DNA from: JANMZO01 sp963763135
GTDB lineage: Bacteria > Actinomycetota > Acidimicrobiia > Acidimicrobiales > JANYDT01
DNA length: 64,000 nucleotides
Assembly: GCA_963763135.1 (NCBI GenBank)
Contig: CAVXNJ010000003.1
Coordinates: 248,001 to 312,000, forward strand
Direction: 5' to 3'
A program made the position numbers and the translations under genes. Below, in pieces: positions 42,542 through 51,206 of this stretch. The notes under the pieces were generated by a model. The model saw nothing but the letters and a program-made list of their open reading frames with translations. It had not been told where the DNA came from and searched no databases. Position 1 is the stretch's first letter; each line of letters opens with the position of its first letter.

Positions 42542-43414
42542 ATGGGCGGTGCTGATCCGAGGTCGCGGCGTCTGAGCGACAATATCGAGCGCCGACGCCG
42601 CAGCCGAGCGATCCACCGCAGCGAAGCCGTTGATGAGATGTCCTTTCCTGTGGTGCGGTTCGGACAGTTGCATGCCCACTCGCTGACCCTCGACGAAGCT
42701 GTGGCCGCGATCCTCACGCGTGTCCGCTCCGGACTCGGTGGGTTTGTCGTGACTCCCAACGTCGACCACATCTGCCAGGCCGACCACGATCCGGAGTTCC
42801 GGGCCGCCTATCGGTCGTCGTTTCTGTCCCTGCCCGATGGGCAGCCGCTGATGTGGATGGCGCGAGCACTCCGAACGCCGCTCGCGCAAAAAGTATCGGG
42901 GAGCGACGTGGTCCGCCCGTTGCTGGAGTTGGCGGCCGCCCAGGGGTGCACGGTGTTCTTCCTCGGTGCAACCGAAGACACGTGCGCGGAAGCGGCACGG
43001 CGGTTGAGCAAATCAATCCCGGACCTGCACATTTCGGGTTGGGCGTGTCCGTTCTTTGATCCCGATGGCGAGCCGAGTCAGCTCGAAAGCGCCCTGGAAA
43101 AGATCCAGGCTCAACAGCCCGATCTGGTCTTGGTCGCGATGTCGACCCCGAAGCAGGAGATTCTGATGCTTCGGTACGCCGACTCGTTCGCTCCGGCAGT
43201 GGCGCTGGGAATCGGCGCAAGCCTCGACTTCATCGCGGGAAAGGTGCCCCGTGCCCCGCAATGGATGAGTCACGCCGGGCTCGAATGGTTGTACCGGCTC
43301 TCCCGGGAACCCGGACGCATGTGGCGTCGGTATCTGGTGCACGACCGGGCGATTGTTCGCATCTTCTTGCAGACCCGACGCGACTCGATGCATCGACAGT
43401 CCTTCGGTGAGTGA
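42542..43414 (+). CDS. WecG/TagA/CpsF-family glycosyltransferase
   Basis: 290 residues (ATG 42542; ATG 42638 is an alternative that matches the family length better). Family motifs: GGFVVTPNVDHICQADHDPEF, LSLPDGQPLMWMARAL, KVSGSDVVRPLLE, VFFLGATEDTCAEAARRL, PDLVLVAMSTPKQEILM and LEWLYRLSREPGRMWRRYLV. Members transfer ManNAcA or similar sugars to lipid-linked GlcNAc (WecG) or ManNAc (TagA); the donor here is unknown. Acts at the inner membrane face on the growing repeat unit. Confidence 0.9.
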   Translation: MGGADPRSRRLSDNIERRRRSRAIHRSEAVDEMSFPVVRFGQLHAHSLTLDEAVAAILTRVRSGLGGFVVTPNVDHICQADHDPEFRAAYRSSFLSLPDGQPLMWMARALRTPLAQKVSGSDVVRPLLELAAAQGCTVFFLGATEDTCAEAARRLSKSIPDLHISGWACPFFDPDGEPSQLESALEKIQAQQPDLVLVAMSTPKQEILMLRYADSFAPAVALGIGASLDFIAGKVPRAPQWMSHAGLEWLYRLSREPGRMWRRYLVHDRAIVRIFLQTRRDSMHRQSFGE

Positions 43415-43426
43415 GGACCGTTCGAT

Positions 43427-45457
43427 ATGGCAAGCCCGCTGAGGAAGAAGAAGCCCTCACCGCCGAAGCCAACCAGTGACCGTCCGGCGTCTTGGCAACC
43501 CTTTGCCCAGTTTCGCGAGGTCGTGGAGAGCGAGTCGCTCGCCGGACAGGCTCCCCAGGCGATTCTGGTTCCGAGCCCAGCTGTGCTTTCGTCAAACAGT
43601 CCGCCACCGGCATCGGAATGGCCGATTGCGCTCGAAACGCCAAGGCCCCACGAATCGAATTCCCCGGGGGACCGCCACGAGGGCGCTCGGCCGAACTCCG
43701 GTGCGCCGACGGGTTTCCGGGACGCTCCATGGACCACTGCGGCCACCGCTCTGGCCGAACCGGTTCCTTCAGCCCTAGCTTCACCGCCGCTACCGATCCA
43801 GCCTTCGGCGGAACCTTTCGGGTGGACAACAGGCACGTCAGAGTGGCTCCGAGCGGGCAACCGCCCACCAGATACCACCGACGATCCAACCCCCTCATAC
43901 GTCAATGGCTCCGCCCACGGCTCCGTCAACGGTGTTGTCAACGGCGTCAGCCTCCGTCCCGGGCCGACCACCGCCGAACCGGAATCCACCCAACCGGAAT
44001 CTGAGCAGGTGCGGACCGAAGGCATCGCGGCAATGCGTAATGCGATCACCCTCGGTTCGTCGCTCGTCTTCACGACCGCGATCGGGTTCTTGATAAACCT
44101 CTATTACCAGGCTCACCTCGGGCCGTCCCGCGCTGGTCGGGTAGCTGCGGCAGAAAGTCTCGCCGTCACCTCGCTGATCGTGCTTGCGTTCGGTCTCGAC
44201 AACTATCCGCGCAAAGAAGTTGCGCTTCGCCCCGACCACGCCAAAGAATTCGTTCCCGGCGTGCTTGTCGCTCGGTTGATCGCAACGGTTCCGTTCACCG
44301 CGGTCCTCATGGCGGTTATGGCGTTGGTCGGCCGGCCGCGTGAGGTGATCATTCTCCTTGCGCTGTTCGGCGGGGTGCGATTCCTGGTCCATTCAAACGA
44401 ACTGTTGGCCGCCTGCCTCCACGCTGTTGGGTCCGTGCGAGGACTGTCTCGACAGAATCTGCTCACCAAGGCGGCGTGGGGCGTCGCCATTTTGGTATTT
44501 CTGTTCACCGGGTTTGGTGTGTATTCCGTCCCGATGGGATGGATCGTCGGTGAGTCATTGAAGCTGTTCGGCCTCAGCCGTCGCACCGGGCGGGAACTTC
44601 AAATCTGGTCGCAAACTGGCGATCAGCACATAAAGGTCGTGTTGCGTCGAAGCGTTCCGTTCCTCTCCAGTTCGGTTCTCACGGCACTCGCGATGGTGCT
44701 CGATCTGACCATGATGCAGTTCCTGGCCACCGAAGACGAAGTGGGTTACTACCGCTTTGCGCAGTCGCTCCTGCTGCTGGTGCTGATCTTGGCCACCGTG
44801 CTTCCGTGGGTGTTGCTTCCGATGGCCTCGAAGGCCGTCGGTCGTTCGGCGGAAGAGTTCACGACGGTGATGCGTCGGTCGCTTGGGTCGGTAATGGCCC
44901 TTTCGCTTCCGCTGTGTGTGCTGTTGTGTCTCAACGCCGACACCATTATCAATACCTTGGCACCGAAGTTTGATCCTTCTATTCCGGCCCTTCGGATCTT
45001 GGCTCTCACGGCAATAGGTACGTATCTCACGCTTGTTTGTGCCACATTTCTTCAGGCGCAGGGCAAGACCTGGCTGGGGGTCCGGATCGGTGTGTTCATC
45101 GTCGCGTTCGATGCCGTGCTGGTTCTGGCGTTCGTTGGCATGGGACATCGCGTTTTCGGGGCCGGTGGAGCCGGAACCGCCGCAGCGTTGGCGATATTGG
45201 TCGCGGAGTTCACGGGTACCGCTCTGTATGTCAAGGCGCTCGGGCGCAACGCTTGGGACCGGGAGGCGCTCCAGCTTGTCGGGCGGGTCCTGTTGGCCAC
45301 GGTGCCGGTCGTGTTGGCCGACCGCTTCATGGCCGCAAAAGGGTTCAGTATCCCTCGGGCATTTGCCGATGTAGTCGTTTATGGGCTCAACATCCTCTTG
45401 CTTCGCGTCATCGAACCGGCCAAGTTGCTGGCCGTTGCGAAACGTGCCAGGCACTGA
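43427..45457 (+). CDS. Polysaccharide flippase (Wzx/MOP superfamily) with long N-terminal extension
   Basis: 676 residues. Residues 1-195 are disordered and rich in Pro, Ser and Ala, a feature not usual in flippases. From about 200 on there are around 12-14 TM helices (ITLGSSLVFTTAIGFLINLY, VAILVFLFTGFGVYSVPMGW, SLLLLVLILATVLPWVLLP and more), the layout of the oligosaccharide flippase family. Would move the undecaprenyl-linked repeat unit across the membrane for polymerisation. Starts 13 nt after the WecG-family gene. The length past the extension, about 480 residues, is typical. Confidence 0.87.
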   Translation: MASPLRKKKPSPPKPTSDRPASWQPFAQFREVVESESLAGQAPQAILVPSPAVLSSNSPPPASEWPIALETPRPHESNSPGDRHEGARPNSGAPTGFRDAPWTTAATALAEPVPSALASPPLPIQPSAEPFGWTTGTSEWLRAGNRPPDTTDDPTPSYVNGSAHGSVNGVVNGVSLRPGPTTAEPESTQPESEQVRTEGIAAMRNAITLGSSLVFTTAIGFLINLYYQAHLGPSRAGRVAAAESLAVTSLIVLAFGLDNYPRKEVALRPDHAKEFVPGVLVARLIATVPFTAVLMAVMALVGRPREVIILLALFGGVRFLVHSNELLAACLHAVGSVRGLSRQNLLTKAAWGVAILVFLFTGFGVYSVPMGWIVGESLKLFGLSRRTGRELQIWSQTGDQHIKVVLRRSVPFLSSSVLTALAMVLDLTMMQFLATEDEVGYYRFAQSLLLLVLILATVLPWVLLPMASKAVGRSAEEFTTVMRRSLGSVMALSLPLCVLLCLNADTIINTLAPKFDPSIPALRILALTAIGTYLTLVCATFLQAQGKTWLGVRIGVFIVAFDAVLVLAFVGMGHRVFGAGGAGTAAALAILVAEFTGTALYVKALGRNAWDREALQLVGRVLLATVPVVLADRFMAAKGFSIPRAFADVVVYGLNILLLRVIEPAKLLAVAKRARH

Positions 45458-45500
45458 GGAACGGAGTTTGCATAGATGCTCCCTGACATTCTCGAACCCC

Positions 45501-45517
45501 AACCCGACGGTCGGGTT
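45501..45517 (+). terminator. Hairpin after the flippase gene
   Basis: Perfect 7-bp inverted repeat AACCCGA / TCGGGTT with a 3-nt loop, followed by a pyrimidine-rich TTCTCTCATCC. Located 44 nt after the flippase stop and 55 nt before the Wzz-like gene. Confidence 0.4.
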
Positions 45518-45571
45518 CTCTCATCCATTTCACAATCCAGACATGGTCTACTCAGCTAACGAGGCTGCCCG

Positions 45572-46600
45572 ATGAGCAACACCGCAACCATCAGCAAAGA
45601 CGACGCCGAGCTGTTTGACCTGGGCCAGGGGAAACTTTGGATCGGGTTCGTCATCCGGTCGATGAAGCGCCATTGGAAGCGCGCCGCCGTCACGTTCCTG
45701 GCGGTGACGGCGCTGTCGACGTTTCTCGCGCTATCAAGCCCCAAGAGCTACATCGCGTCCACGGTGATGCAGGCGCTGCCCGACGAAACCCGCAACATCG
45801 TCGTCACGCCCGGTGCGAACGCGGTGATCCAGCCGCCGGCCATTTTGGCTGATGCGACGATCAGGTCGCAGGGCAATCTCGAGAAGATCGTCGACTCGCT
45901 GCAATTGGTCGAGAACGCGAACAACAACCAGGGGCCGGTCGGAAAGTTGAAGACGAGCATCTTCAACAAGATTTTCGGGTCGGGCGATCAGGCGTCGAAA
46001 CGGCGTGACATGGTGTCGCAGCTTCGGAATGCGCTGAGCGTGAAGACATCCGACAACGAACAGGTCAAGCAGACGATCAACGTCGACCTGATCTGGAACG
46101 ATCCGATTCAGGTCAAAGCGATTCTCGATGCGGTAAACGTGAACTACCTGGCCGACGTCCGTCTCAAAGACGTTGGTCAGCTCGAGGTGCCGCGCCAGGT
46201 CCTTGAACAGAAGCTCATCGCGCAAAACGCCGTTGTTCAGAAGTTGCGTGAGCAGTTGTCGATCCCGGTCGACAGCGAAGCAACGCTTCCCGATTCTTCA
46301 CCGCTGCGTCAGGAACTGGTGATCCAAAGCACTCTCGCCCAGCGGTTCTCCGACGCCGACGCCGCACTGAAGACCGCGGAGGGCTCGTTTGCACTCCGCT
46401 ACGCCGTGATCTCACCGGCGGAAACTCCGAAGGCTCCGGTTTCCGGCAGTCTGAAGTCGCTGATCGTGGGCCTGATGGGTGGTCTGATCCTCGCCGCGTT
46501 CGTCACCACCGCCACCGACATTCTCCGGGGCAAGGTCGTTGAGTCCTGGCAGATCGCCCGCAGCATGAACCTGCCGCTTCTGGCCGAAATCCACGGGTAG
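45572..46600 (+). CDS. Wzz-like chain-length determinant protein
   Basis: 342 residues. Two TM helices, at ~38-58 (AAVTFLAVTALSTFLAL) and ~298-320 (LKSLIVGLMGGLILAAFVTTA), enclose a mainly helical periplasm-side domain; the second is preceded by the P-x-x-P segment typical of Wzz/Wzc (PAETPKAPVSGSL). These proteins set polysaccharide chain length and, in Gram-positives, recruit a tyrosine kinase partner. No kinase domain is fused. The protein encoded at 47956 looks like a degenerate partner. Confidence 0.83.
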   Translation: MSNTATISKDDAELFDLGQGKLWIGFVIRSMKRHWKRAAVTFLAVTALSTFLALSSPKSYIASTVMQALPDETRNIVVTPGANAVIQPPAILADATIRSQGNLEKIVDSLQLVENANNNQGPVGKLKTSIFNKIFGSGDQASKRRDMVSQLRNALSVKTSDNEQVKQTINVDLIWNDPIQVKAILDAVNVNYLADVRLKDVGQLEVPRQVLEQKLIAQNAVVQKLREQLSIPVDSEATLPDSSPLRQELVIQSTLAQRFSDADAALKTAEGSFALRYAVISPAETPKAPVSGSLKSLIVGLMGGLILAAFVTTATDILRGKVVESWQIARSMNLPLLAEIHG

Positions 46601-46708
46601 ACGGGGCGTCAACCAGTGTGCGTTCGTGAGCCGTTTCGAGCCGTTGTTCCGTCGATCGGTGCGAACCGGTCGAAGGCTGCGGCGGCGCGGCTTTCGACGG
46701 TGACCCGG

Positions 46709-46714
46709 TAGGGT
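46709..46714 (+). promoter_or_regulatory. Candidate -10 element before the GT2 gene
   Basis: TAGGGT ends 9 nt before GTG 46724, with no Shine-Dalgarno between. Fits the leaderless or near-leaderless pattern seen at 1406 and 14725, with slightly longer spacing. Confidence 0.35.
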
Positions 46715-46723
46715 GTTTTGGTC

Positions 46724-47975
46724 GTGAAAGGGTTATACCGGTCCCTGGTTCTTGCTGGTGAGGCGGTCGCCGTCGTCGCCTCGCTGCCGTCGATGGCGAG
46801 CGGTTCGTACCTCGGTGCGCTTACCGCGATGGCCAGGCCCCGTCGTCCACTTGTGGGAGACCGGTCCGTAAGGTTCGCGGTGGTGATCCCGGCGCACAAC
46901 GAAGCATTCGGCATCGCCGACACGGTGGCCAGCGTGCTGGCGCTCGAGTATCCGGCCGATAAGCGCAAGGTCGTGGTTATCGCCGACAACTGCACCGACA
47001 ACACTGCGCAGGTTGCGAAGGATGCCGGCGCCGACGTCATCGAACGATTCGACGACGAACGACGCAGCAAGGGTTACGCCCTGAGCGACGTGTTTCCTGA
47101 CGTGCTGCGTGACCCGTGGGTCGACGCCGTAGTAGTCGTCGATGCCGACACGATCGTGCAGGACAACCTCCTGTCGTGTTTCGCCGCCCACTTTGCCGCC
47201 GGTGCGCTCGTCGTACAGGCCGACTACGCCGTGGCGAATCCCGCGCAGGGGTGGCGGACCGAGCTGCTCGATGTCGCCTTCACCTGCTTTCACGAGGTAC
47301 GGTCGCTCGGACGCGAACATCTCCGACTCTCCAGTGGCCTTCGGGGCAACGGAATGGGTTTCACCCGTCAGGCGCTCGAACGGGTGCCGCATGATGCGGC
47401 GTCGCTCGTCGAGGACCTCGAGCACGGCATAGCGCTGGCCAACGCCGGTATCCGGGTCGTGTATGCCCATGACACACGGGTGTGGGCGGAGATGCCCAAC
47501 AATGACGAGGCCGCGGAATCACAGCGCCGACGTTGGGAGCACGGTCGGGAATTGATGCGCAAGCAGCACGGGTGGTCCCTTCTGCGATCAGCGCTCCAGC
47601 ACCGCGAACAGGGTCCGGGGTGATCTCGCCGTTGACGTGATGCTTCCGCCGCTGACGACGGTGGCACGCAACGCGGTGGCCGCATTCGGGGGAGCGGTGG
47701 TCATATCTCTCGTGAAACGTCGCCCGTCATGGGCATTGATCCCGAGTGCCATGGGGGTTTTCGGTCTCACCTTTCACGTCGCCACCGGCTGGAAGCGGTC
47801 CTCGGCGGGGCGTCGGGTGCTTTCGAACGTGCCGCAGTATCTCCGCTGGAAAGCGGGCCTAACCTCGCGGCCCGAACATGCCGACAATGCGTGGGTGCGG
47901 ACGAAACGTAACGCCGAGATCGCGATGACCAATTCGCAGAATGTGGAGACCTCCAATGGCCACCGCCATGTCTGA
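46724..47975 (+). CDS. Family 2 glycosyltransferase with C-terminal membrane part, frameshifted
   Basis: First frame 46724-47623: an N-terminal hydrophobic stretch, then GT-A domain with VRFAVVIPAHNEAFGIADTV, VVIADNCTDNTAQVAKDAGA, VVVVDADTIVQDNLL (DxD), LSSGLRGNGMGFTRQAL and the QRRRW-like motif ESQRRRWEHGR. It stops abruptly; the next frame (upstream reading DLAVDVMLPPLTTVARNAV, to 47975) continues with the hydrophobic C-terminal part normal for this processive-type family. Joining needs one base skipped at about 47600-47620, for instance GGG read as GG to give HREQVRGDLAVDVM. Role: sugar addition in the polysaccharide pathway. Confidence 0.82.
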
Positions 47976-48552
47976 AAGCAGCGTTTCCCCGACGCTCGCG
48001 ACCATTGACCCCACGATTGCCCCCGTTGGCGGAAACGGCGCATCCAACGAGATGATGGGCAGCGTGAACAACGCGTTACCGGCGCCGGCTCCCACACCGA
48101 AGGAGTGGGTGCTCGAGCCCGGCACGTTTACGCAGCTTCCCGAGCGGTCGATCCAGGAGTTGTGGTTCGAACTTCGCACGTGGTCGTGGAAGTCGTTGGC
48201 CATAGTGCCGACCGTTTCGATGAAGTCGGAACTCGACATTGCCGAGAAGCTCGTTGTCGTCGGTGTGGCAAACACGAACCGCCGAATGTCGCTCATCTCG
48301 GCGGAGGGCGTTGGCGTGGGCGACACCGATCGGGTCATCGCCATGATCCGGGCGGCTGAGTCGCGAGGTGATCGCGTGGTCGTCGTAACCGACTCGATCA
48401 TGGACAACCCGGCCGCCGCGCCGATCATTCGAGCCGTCAACGGTGCAGTTCTGTCGGTGAGGATCAACGAAACCGAAATCGCCGAAGTGGAGCGGGCCGT
48501 CGCGTCGATCAACCGCAGCCGCGTCATCGGTATCGTCACCCGAGAGAACTAA
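47956..48552 (+). CDS. Degenerate BY-kinase/CpsD-like protein lacking Walker motifs (tentative)
   Basis: 198 residues; start overlaps the glycosyltransferase end by 20 nt. After a ~50-residue disordered start comes IQELWFELRTWSWKSLAIVP, like the E-x-x-R-x-L-R-T segment that opens bacterial tyrosine kinases of the Wzc/CpsD type, and near the end RVVVVTDSIMDNPAAAPIIRAVNGAVLSVRINETEIAEVERAV, which follows the pattern of their Walker A' to C-terminal part (V-V-D-x-P-P, A-D-x-V-L-L-V-V-R, G-x-V). No GKS/GKT P-loop and no C-terminal Tyr cluster are present. I infer a catalytically dead partner for the Wzz-like protein; the similarity is weak. Confidence 0.5.
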   Translation: MATAMSESSVSPTLATIDPTIAPVGGNGASNEMMGSVNNALPAPAPTPKEWVLEPGTFTQLPERSIQELWFELRTWSWKSLAIVPTVSMKSELDIAEKLVVVGVANTNRRMSLISAEGVGVGDTDRVIAMIRAAESRGDRVVVVTDSIMDNPAAAPIIRAVNGAVLSVRINETEIAEVERAVASINRSRVIGIVTREN

Positions 48553-48564
48553 CCAGGTGTTTTG

Positions 48565-50928
48565 ATGGCGCGTCCCGCCATCCGTCGAAGTCTCTACGTC
48601 GCCGAGGTGGTTGCCTTGGGTGCACTGGTGCTGGCCACCGGATGGACCGCACCACGCCGAACAACCGTCGCCACGAACGGCAGCGTGAGCACCACGATCG
48701 CGGCCGAGTTGTCGTTCGACACGAGCGTGCCGATCGATTCCGTCGCGCCTACCACACCGTCGCTCGATTTCGACTCCGGAGTTCCGGCCACGGACGACGG
48801 TTCTGTGACATCTGTTGCGGTGGGGCAAGCAACGGGCGCAACCGGGGCAACGCCCACATCGGTCGTCGCCACCATCTCCACAGCGGGTTTGAAGAGGGTT
48901 GTCGCGTACGACGGGAAGTTGAAGCCGGGCTGGACCGACCTCGGCTGGTCGAAGTCCAGAGTCGTGAACCGCGGTGCCGCAAAGATCGACATGGGGGAGC
49001 AGCAGGGGTGGATCATTGCTCGGCGCGGCAAGCCACTGAATGCAACGGTTCTGCAGTTTCGGTACCGGACTGAGAAGCGCCTCGGGCAGATCCTGTACGT
49101 GACCCTCGGATCATCCACGGTCGAACAGACAACGGAGCTCGGCATCGCCAACCTCGACCCCGATGCCAACGGTTGGTACACCGCGACGCTGTCGATCGAC
49201 GACCTGAATCCGAAGCACCTGCCGTACGATCGCGTGCGAATCCGACCCACACAGCGGCGACCCTCACCGTTCATCGTAGAGATCGACAAGATCGTGTTCT
49301 TCGAGCCGAAGTCAGGTTCGAAGCCGACGGTCGTCGCCGCCCCGACAACGGCCAAATCGGCAGTCACCGCTGGTGCGACGTCAGCAGCCAGCCCTGGAAC
49401 TCCGGCGAAGGGTCGGGCGATGAGCATCGACTGTGCCGACGTGCGCCACACGATAAGTCCGCGTATCTATGGCATTGCCTCCTCCGGTGTCTCGTACCTT
49501 CCCGACACACCCTGGACCCTCGGGGCCGCTACCAACCGGTGGGGTGGAAACCCGACGTCGCGCTACAACTGGCAGGTTCCAAACGCCTGGAACACCGCCA
49601 ACGACTATTACTTCCGCAACGTGGAAATCAACAACGAGCCGAATGCTTGGGAAGCATTTCTGTCGAACAACGAACGATACGGCATGTCAAGCGCCGTCAC
49701 GCTGCCGATGCTCGGATGGGTGGCGAAGGACACGACGTCGTATTCGTTCCCCGTTTCCAAGTTCGGACAGCAGAAGGCAACCGATCCGTCCAACAGTGAC
49801 ATCGGCGACGGACTCGCCATCGATGGCCGTCCACTGTCGCCAGGTTCCCCGAAGGCAACCAGTGTCGCCTCGACCCCGGAAACGATCGGCGCCTGGGTCC
49901 AGAAACTACGCGGTCGGGTGTCGACGTATTTCCTCGACAACGAACCCGAGCTCTGGGATTCGACCCATCGCGACGTCCACCCCGATCCGCTGACCTACGA
50001 CGAGTTGCTCGACAAATCGGTCCGCTACGCAACGGCAGTGCGTCAGGCTGATCCCACCGCGGTCATCGCCGGACCATCGAGTTGGGGATGGCCTGCGTAC
50101 TTCTGGTCGGGGGCCGATGCGAAAGCCGGATTCGACCGCGCCCCCGATCGTCGGGCACACGCCAACATGGCGCTCATCCCCTGGTATCTGAAGGAAATGC
50201 GTGCGGCCGAGAAACGAACAGGTATCAAGCTCCTTGATATTCTCGACGTACATTTCTATCCGGCAGCGGAGCGGGTCTACGAGGGTGGCAACGGTGGAAC
50301 CGATCCCGACACTGCTGCGTTGCGCATCCGTCAGGTTCGGGGACTGTGGGACCCCTCTTACTCCGACGAGTCATGGGTCGGTGAACCGATCTATCTCATT
50401 CCCCGCTTCCGCGATTGGGTGAGTCAATACGCTCCGGGTCTGGGAATCTCGATCGGCGAATGGAACTTCGGGGGCGAGAACCACATCAGTGGGGCGCTTG
50501 CCACTGCTGAGGCACTCGGTCGGTTCGGAACCGAGAACGTGACATCGGCGTACTACTGGACGAGTCCTCCCACGAACAGCGCCTCGTTCTGGGCGTTTCG
50601 GGCATATCGAAATTACGACGGCAAGGGTGCACGGTTCCTGGACCGTTCGCTCGGAACTGTTATGGGTACAGATCTTTCGCTTTTCGCTTCCACCAACGAG
50701 GCCCGCTCGGAGATCACCGCGATCGTGCTCAACACGAACACGACAAAGTCCCAGTCACCGAACATAACGCTGAACAACTGCAAAGCGGCCACGTCAGTTG
50801 AATCGTTCGTGTACTCGGGTGGAACGACAGGCTTGACCCCCAAGGCAGTCAGTGCGGGTAACGGCGCCTCGATACCGGTAACGCTCCCTGCGTATTCGAT
50901 CACCGTTTTGCATGTAAGGCTTAGCTAG
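48565..50928 (+). CDS. Secreted GH44-family glycosidase
   Basis: 787 residues from ATG 48565 (a TTG precedes it). N-terminal signal or anchor helix (SLYVAEVVALGALVLATGW), a Ser/Thr-rich linker, a beta-sandwich module at ~110-265 and then a GH44 catalytic domain: TNRWGGNPTSRYNWQ, FLDNEPELWDSTHRDVHPDP with the likely acid/base Glu at residue 460, DVHFYP, and SIGEWNFGGENHISGALATA with the likely nucleophile at residue 632. Characterised GH44 enzymes cleave xyloglucan or beta-1,4-glucans. In this locus it could trim or release the organism's own polysaccharide; that is inference. Confidence 0.85.
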   Translation: MARPAIRRSLYVAEVVALGALVLATGWTAPRRTTVATNGSVSTTIAAELSFDTSVPIDSVAPTTPSLDFDSGVPATDDGSVTSVAVGQATGATGATPTSVVATISTAGLKRVVAYDGKLKPGWTDLGWSKSRVVNRGAAKIDMGEQQGWIIARRGKPLNATVLQFRYRTEKRLGQILYVTLGSSTVEQTTELGIANLDPDANGWYTATLSIDDLNPKHLPYDRVRIRPTQRRPSPFIVEIDKIVFFEPKSGSKPTVVAAPTTAKSAVTAGATSAASPGTPAKGRAMSIDCADVRHTISPRIYGIASSGVSYLPDTPWTLGAATNRWGGNPTSRYNWQVPNAWNTANDYYFRNVEINNEPNAWEAFLSNNERYGMSSAVTLPMLGWVAKDTTSYSFPVSKFGQQKATDPSNSDIGDGLAIDGRPLSPGSPKATSVASTPETIGAWVQKLRGRVSTYFLDNEPELWDSTHRDVHPDPLTYDELLDKSVRYATAVRQADPTAVIAGPSSWGWPAYFWSGADAKAGFDRAPDRRAHANMALIPWYLKEMRAAEKRTGIKLLDILDVHFYPAAERVYEGGNGGTDPDTAALRIRQVRGLWDPSYSDESWVGEPIYLIPRFRDWVSQYAPGLGISIGEWNFGGENHISGALATAEALGRFGTENVTSAYYWTSPPTNSASFWAFRAYRNYDGKGARFLDRSLGTVMGTDLSLFASTNEARSEITAIVLNTNTTKSQSPNITLNNCKAATSVESFVYSGGTTGLTPKAVSAGNGASIPVTLPAYSITVLHVRLS

Positions 50929-50978
50929 CTAGTGGTTTCGAAGTGGATTCGAAGCGTAAGTAATTGGAGATTTGTCAG

Positions 50979-51206
50979 ATGGAATTGACCGAATTGATTG
51001 CATCGGTGCTCGATGTCGAACCCGAGACGCTCAACGAGGACTCGGGCCGATCAACTCTCGAAGTGTGGGACAGCCTCGCTCATCTCAACATCATCGCGGC
51101 CGTTGAGGAGACCTTCGGCGTGATGTTCTCGACTGCGGAGATGCGTGAATTGACCTCGGTTCGAGCGCTCCGGGCGACGCTGGCCGAGCGCGACATTTCG
51201 GTATGA
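50979..51206 (+). CDS. Acyl carrier protein
   Basis: 75 residues from ATG 50979 (TTGGAG upstream). Four-helix ACP with the phosphopantetheine serine at residue 32 in LEVWDSLAHLNIIAAVEE. Overlaps the FkbH-like gene by 4 nt. Standalone ACPs next to FkbH proteins carry glyceryl or similar units made from 1,3-bisphosphoglycerate. No fatty acid or polyketide synthase genes are nearby. Confidence 0.9.
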   Translation: MELTELIASVLDVEPETLNEDSGRSTLEVWDSLAHLNIIAAVEETFGVMFSTAEMRELTSVRALRATLAERDISV

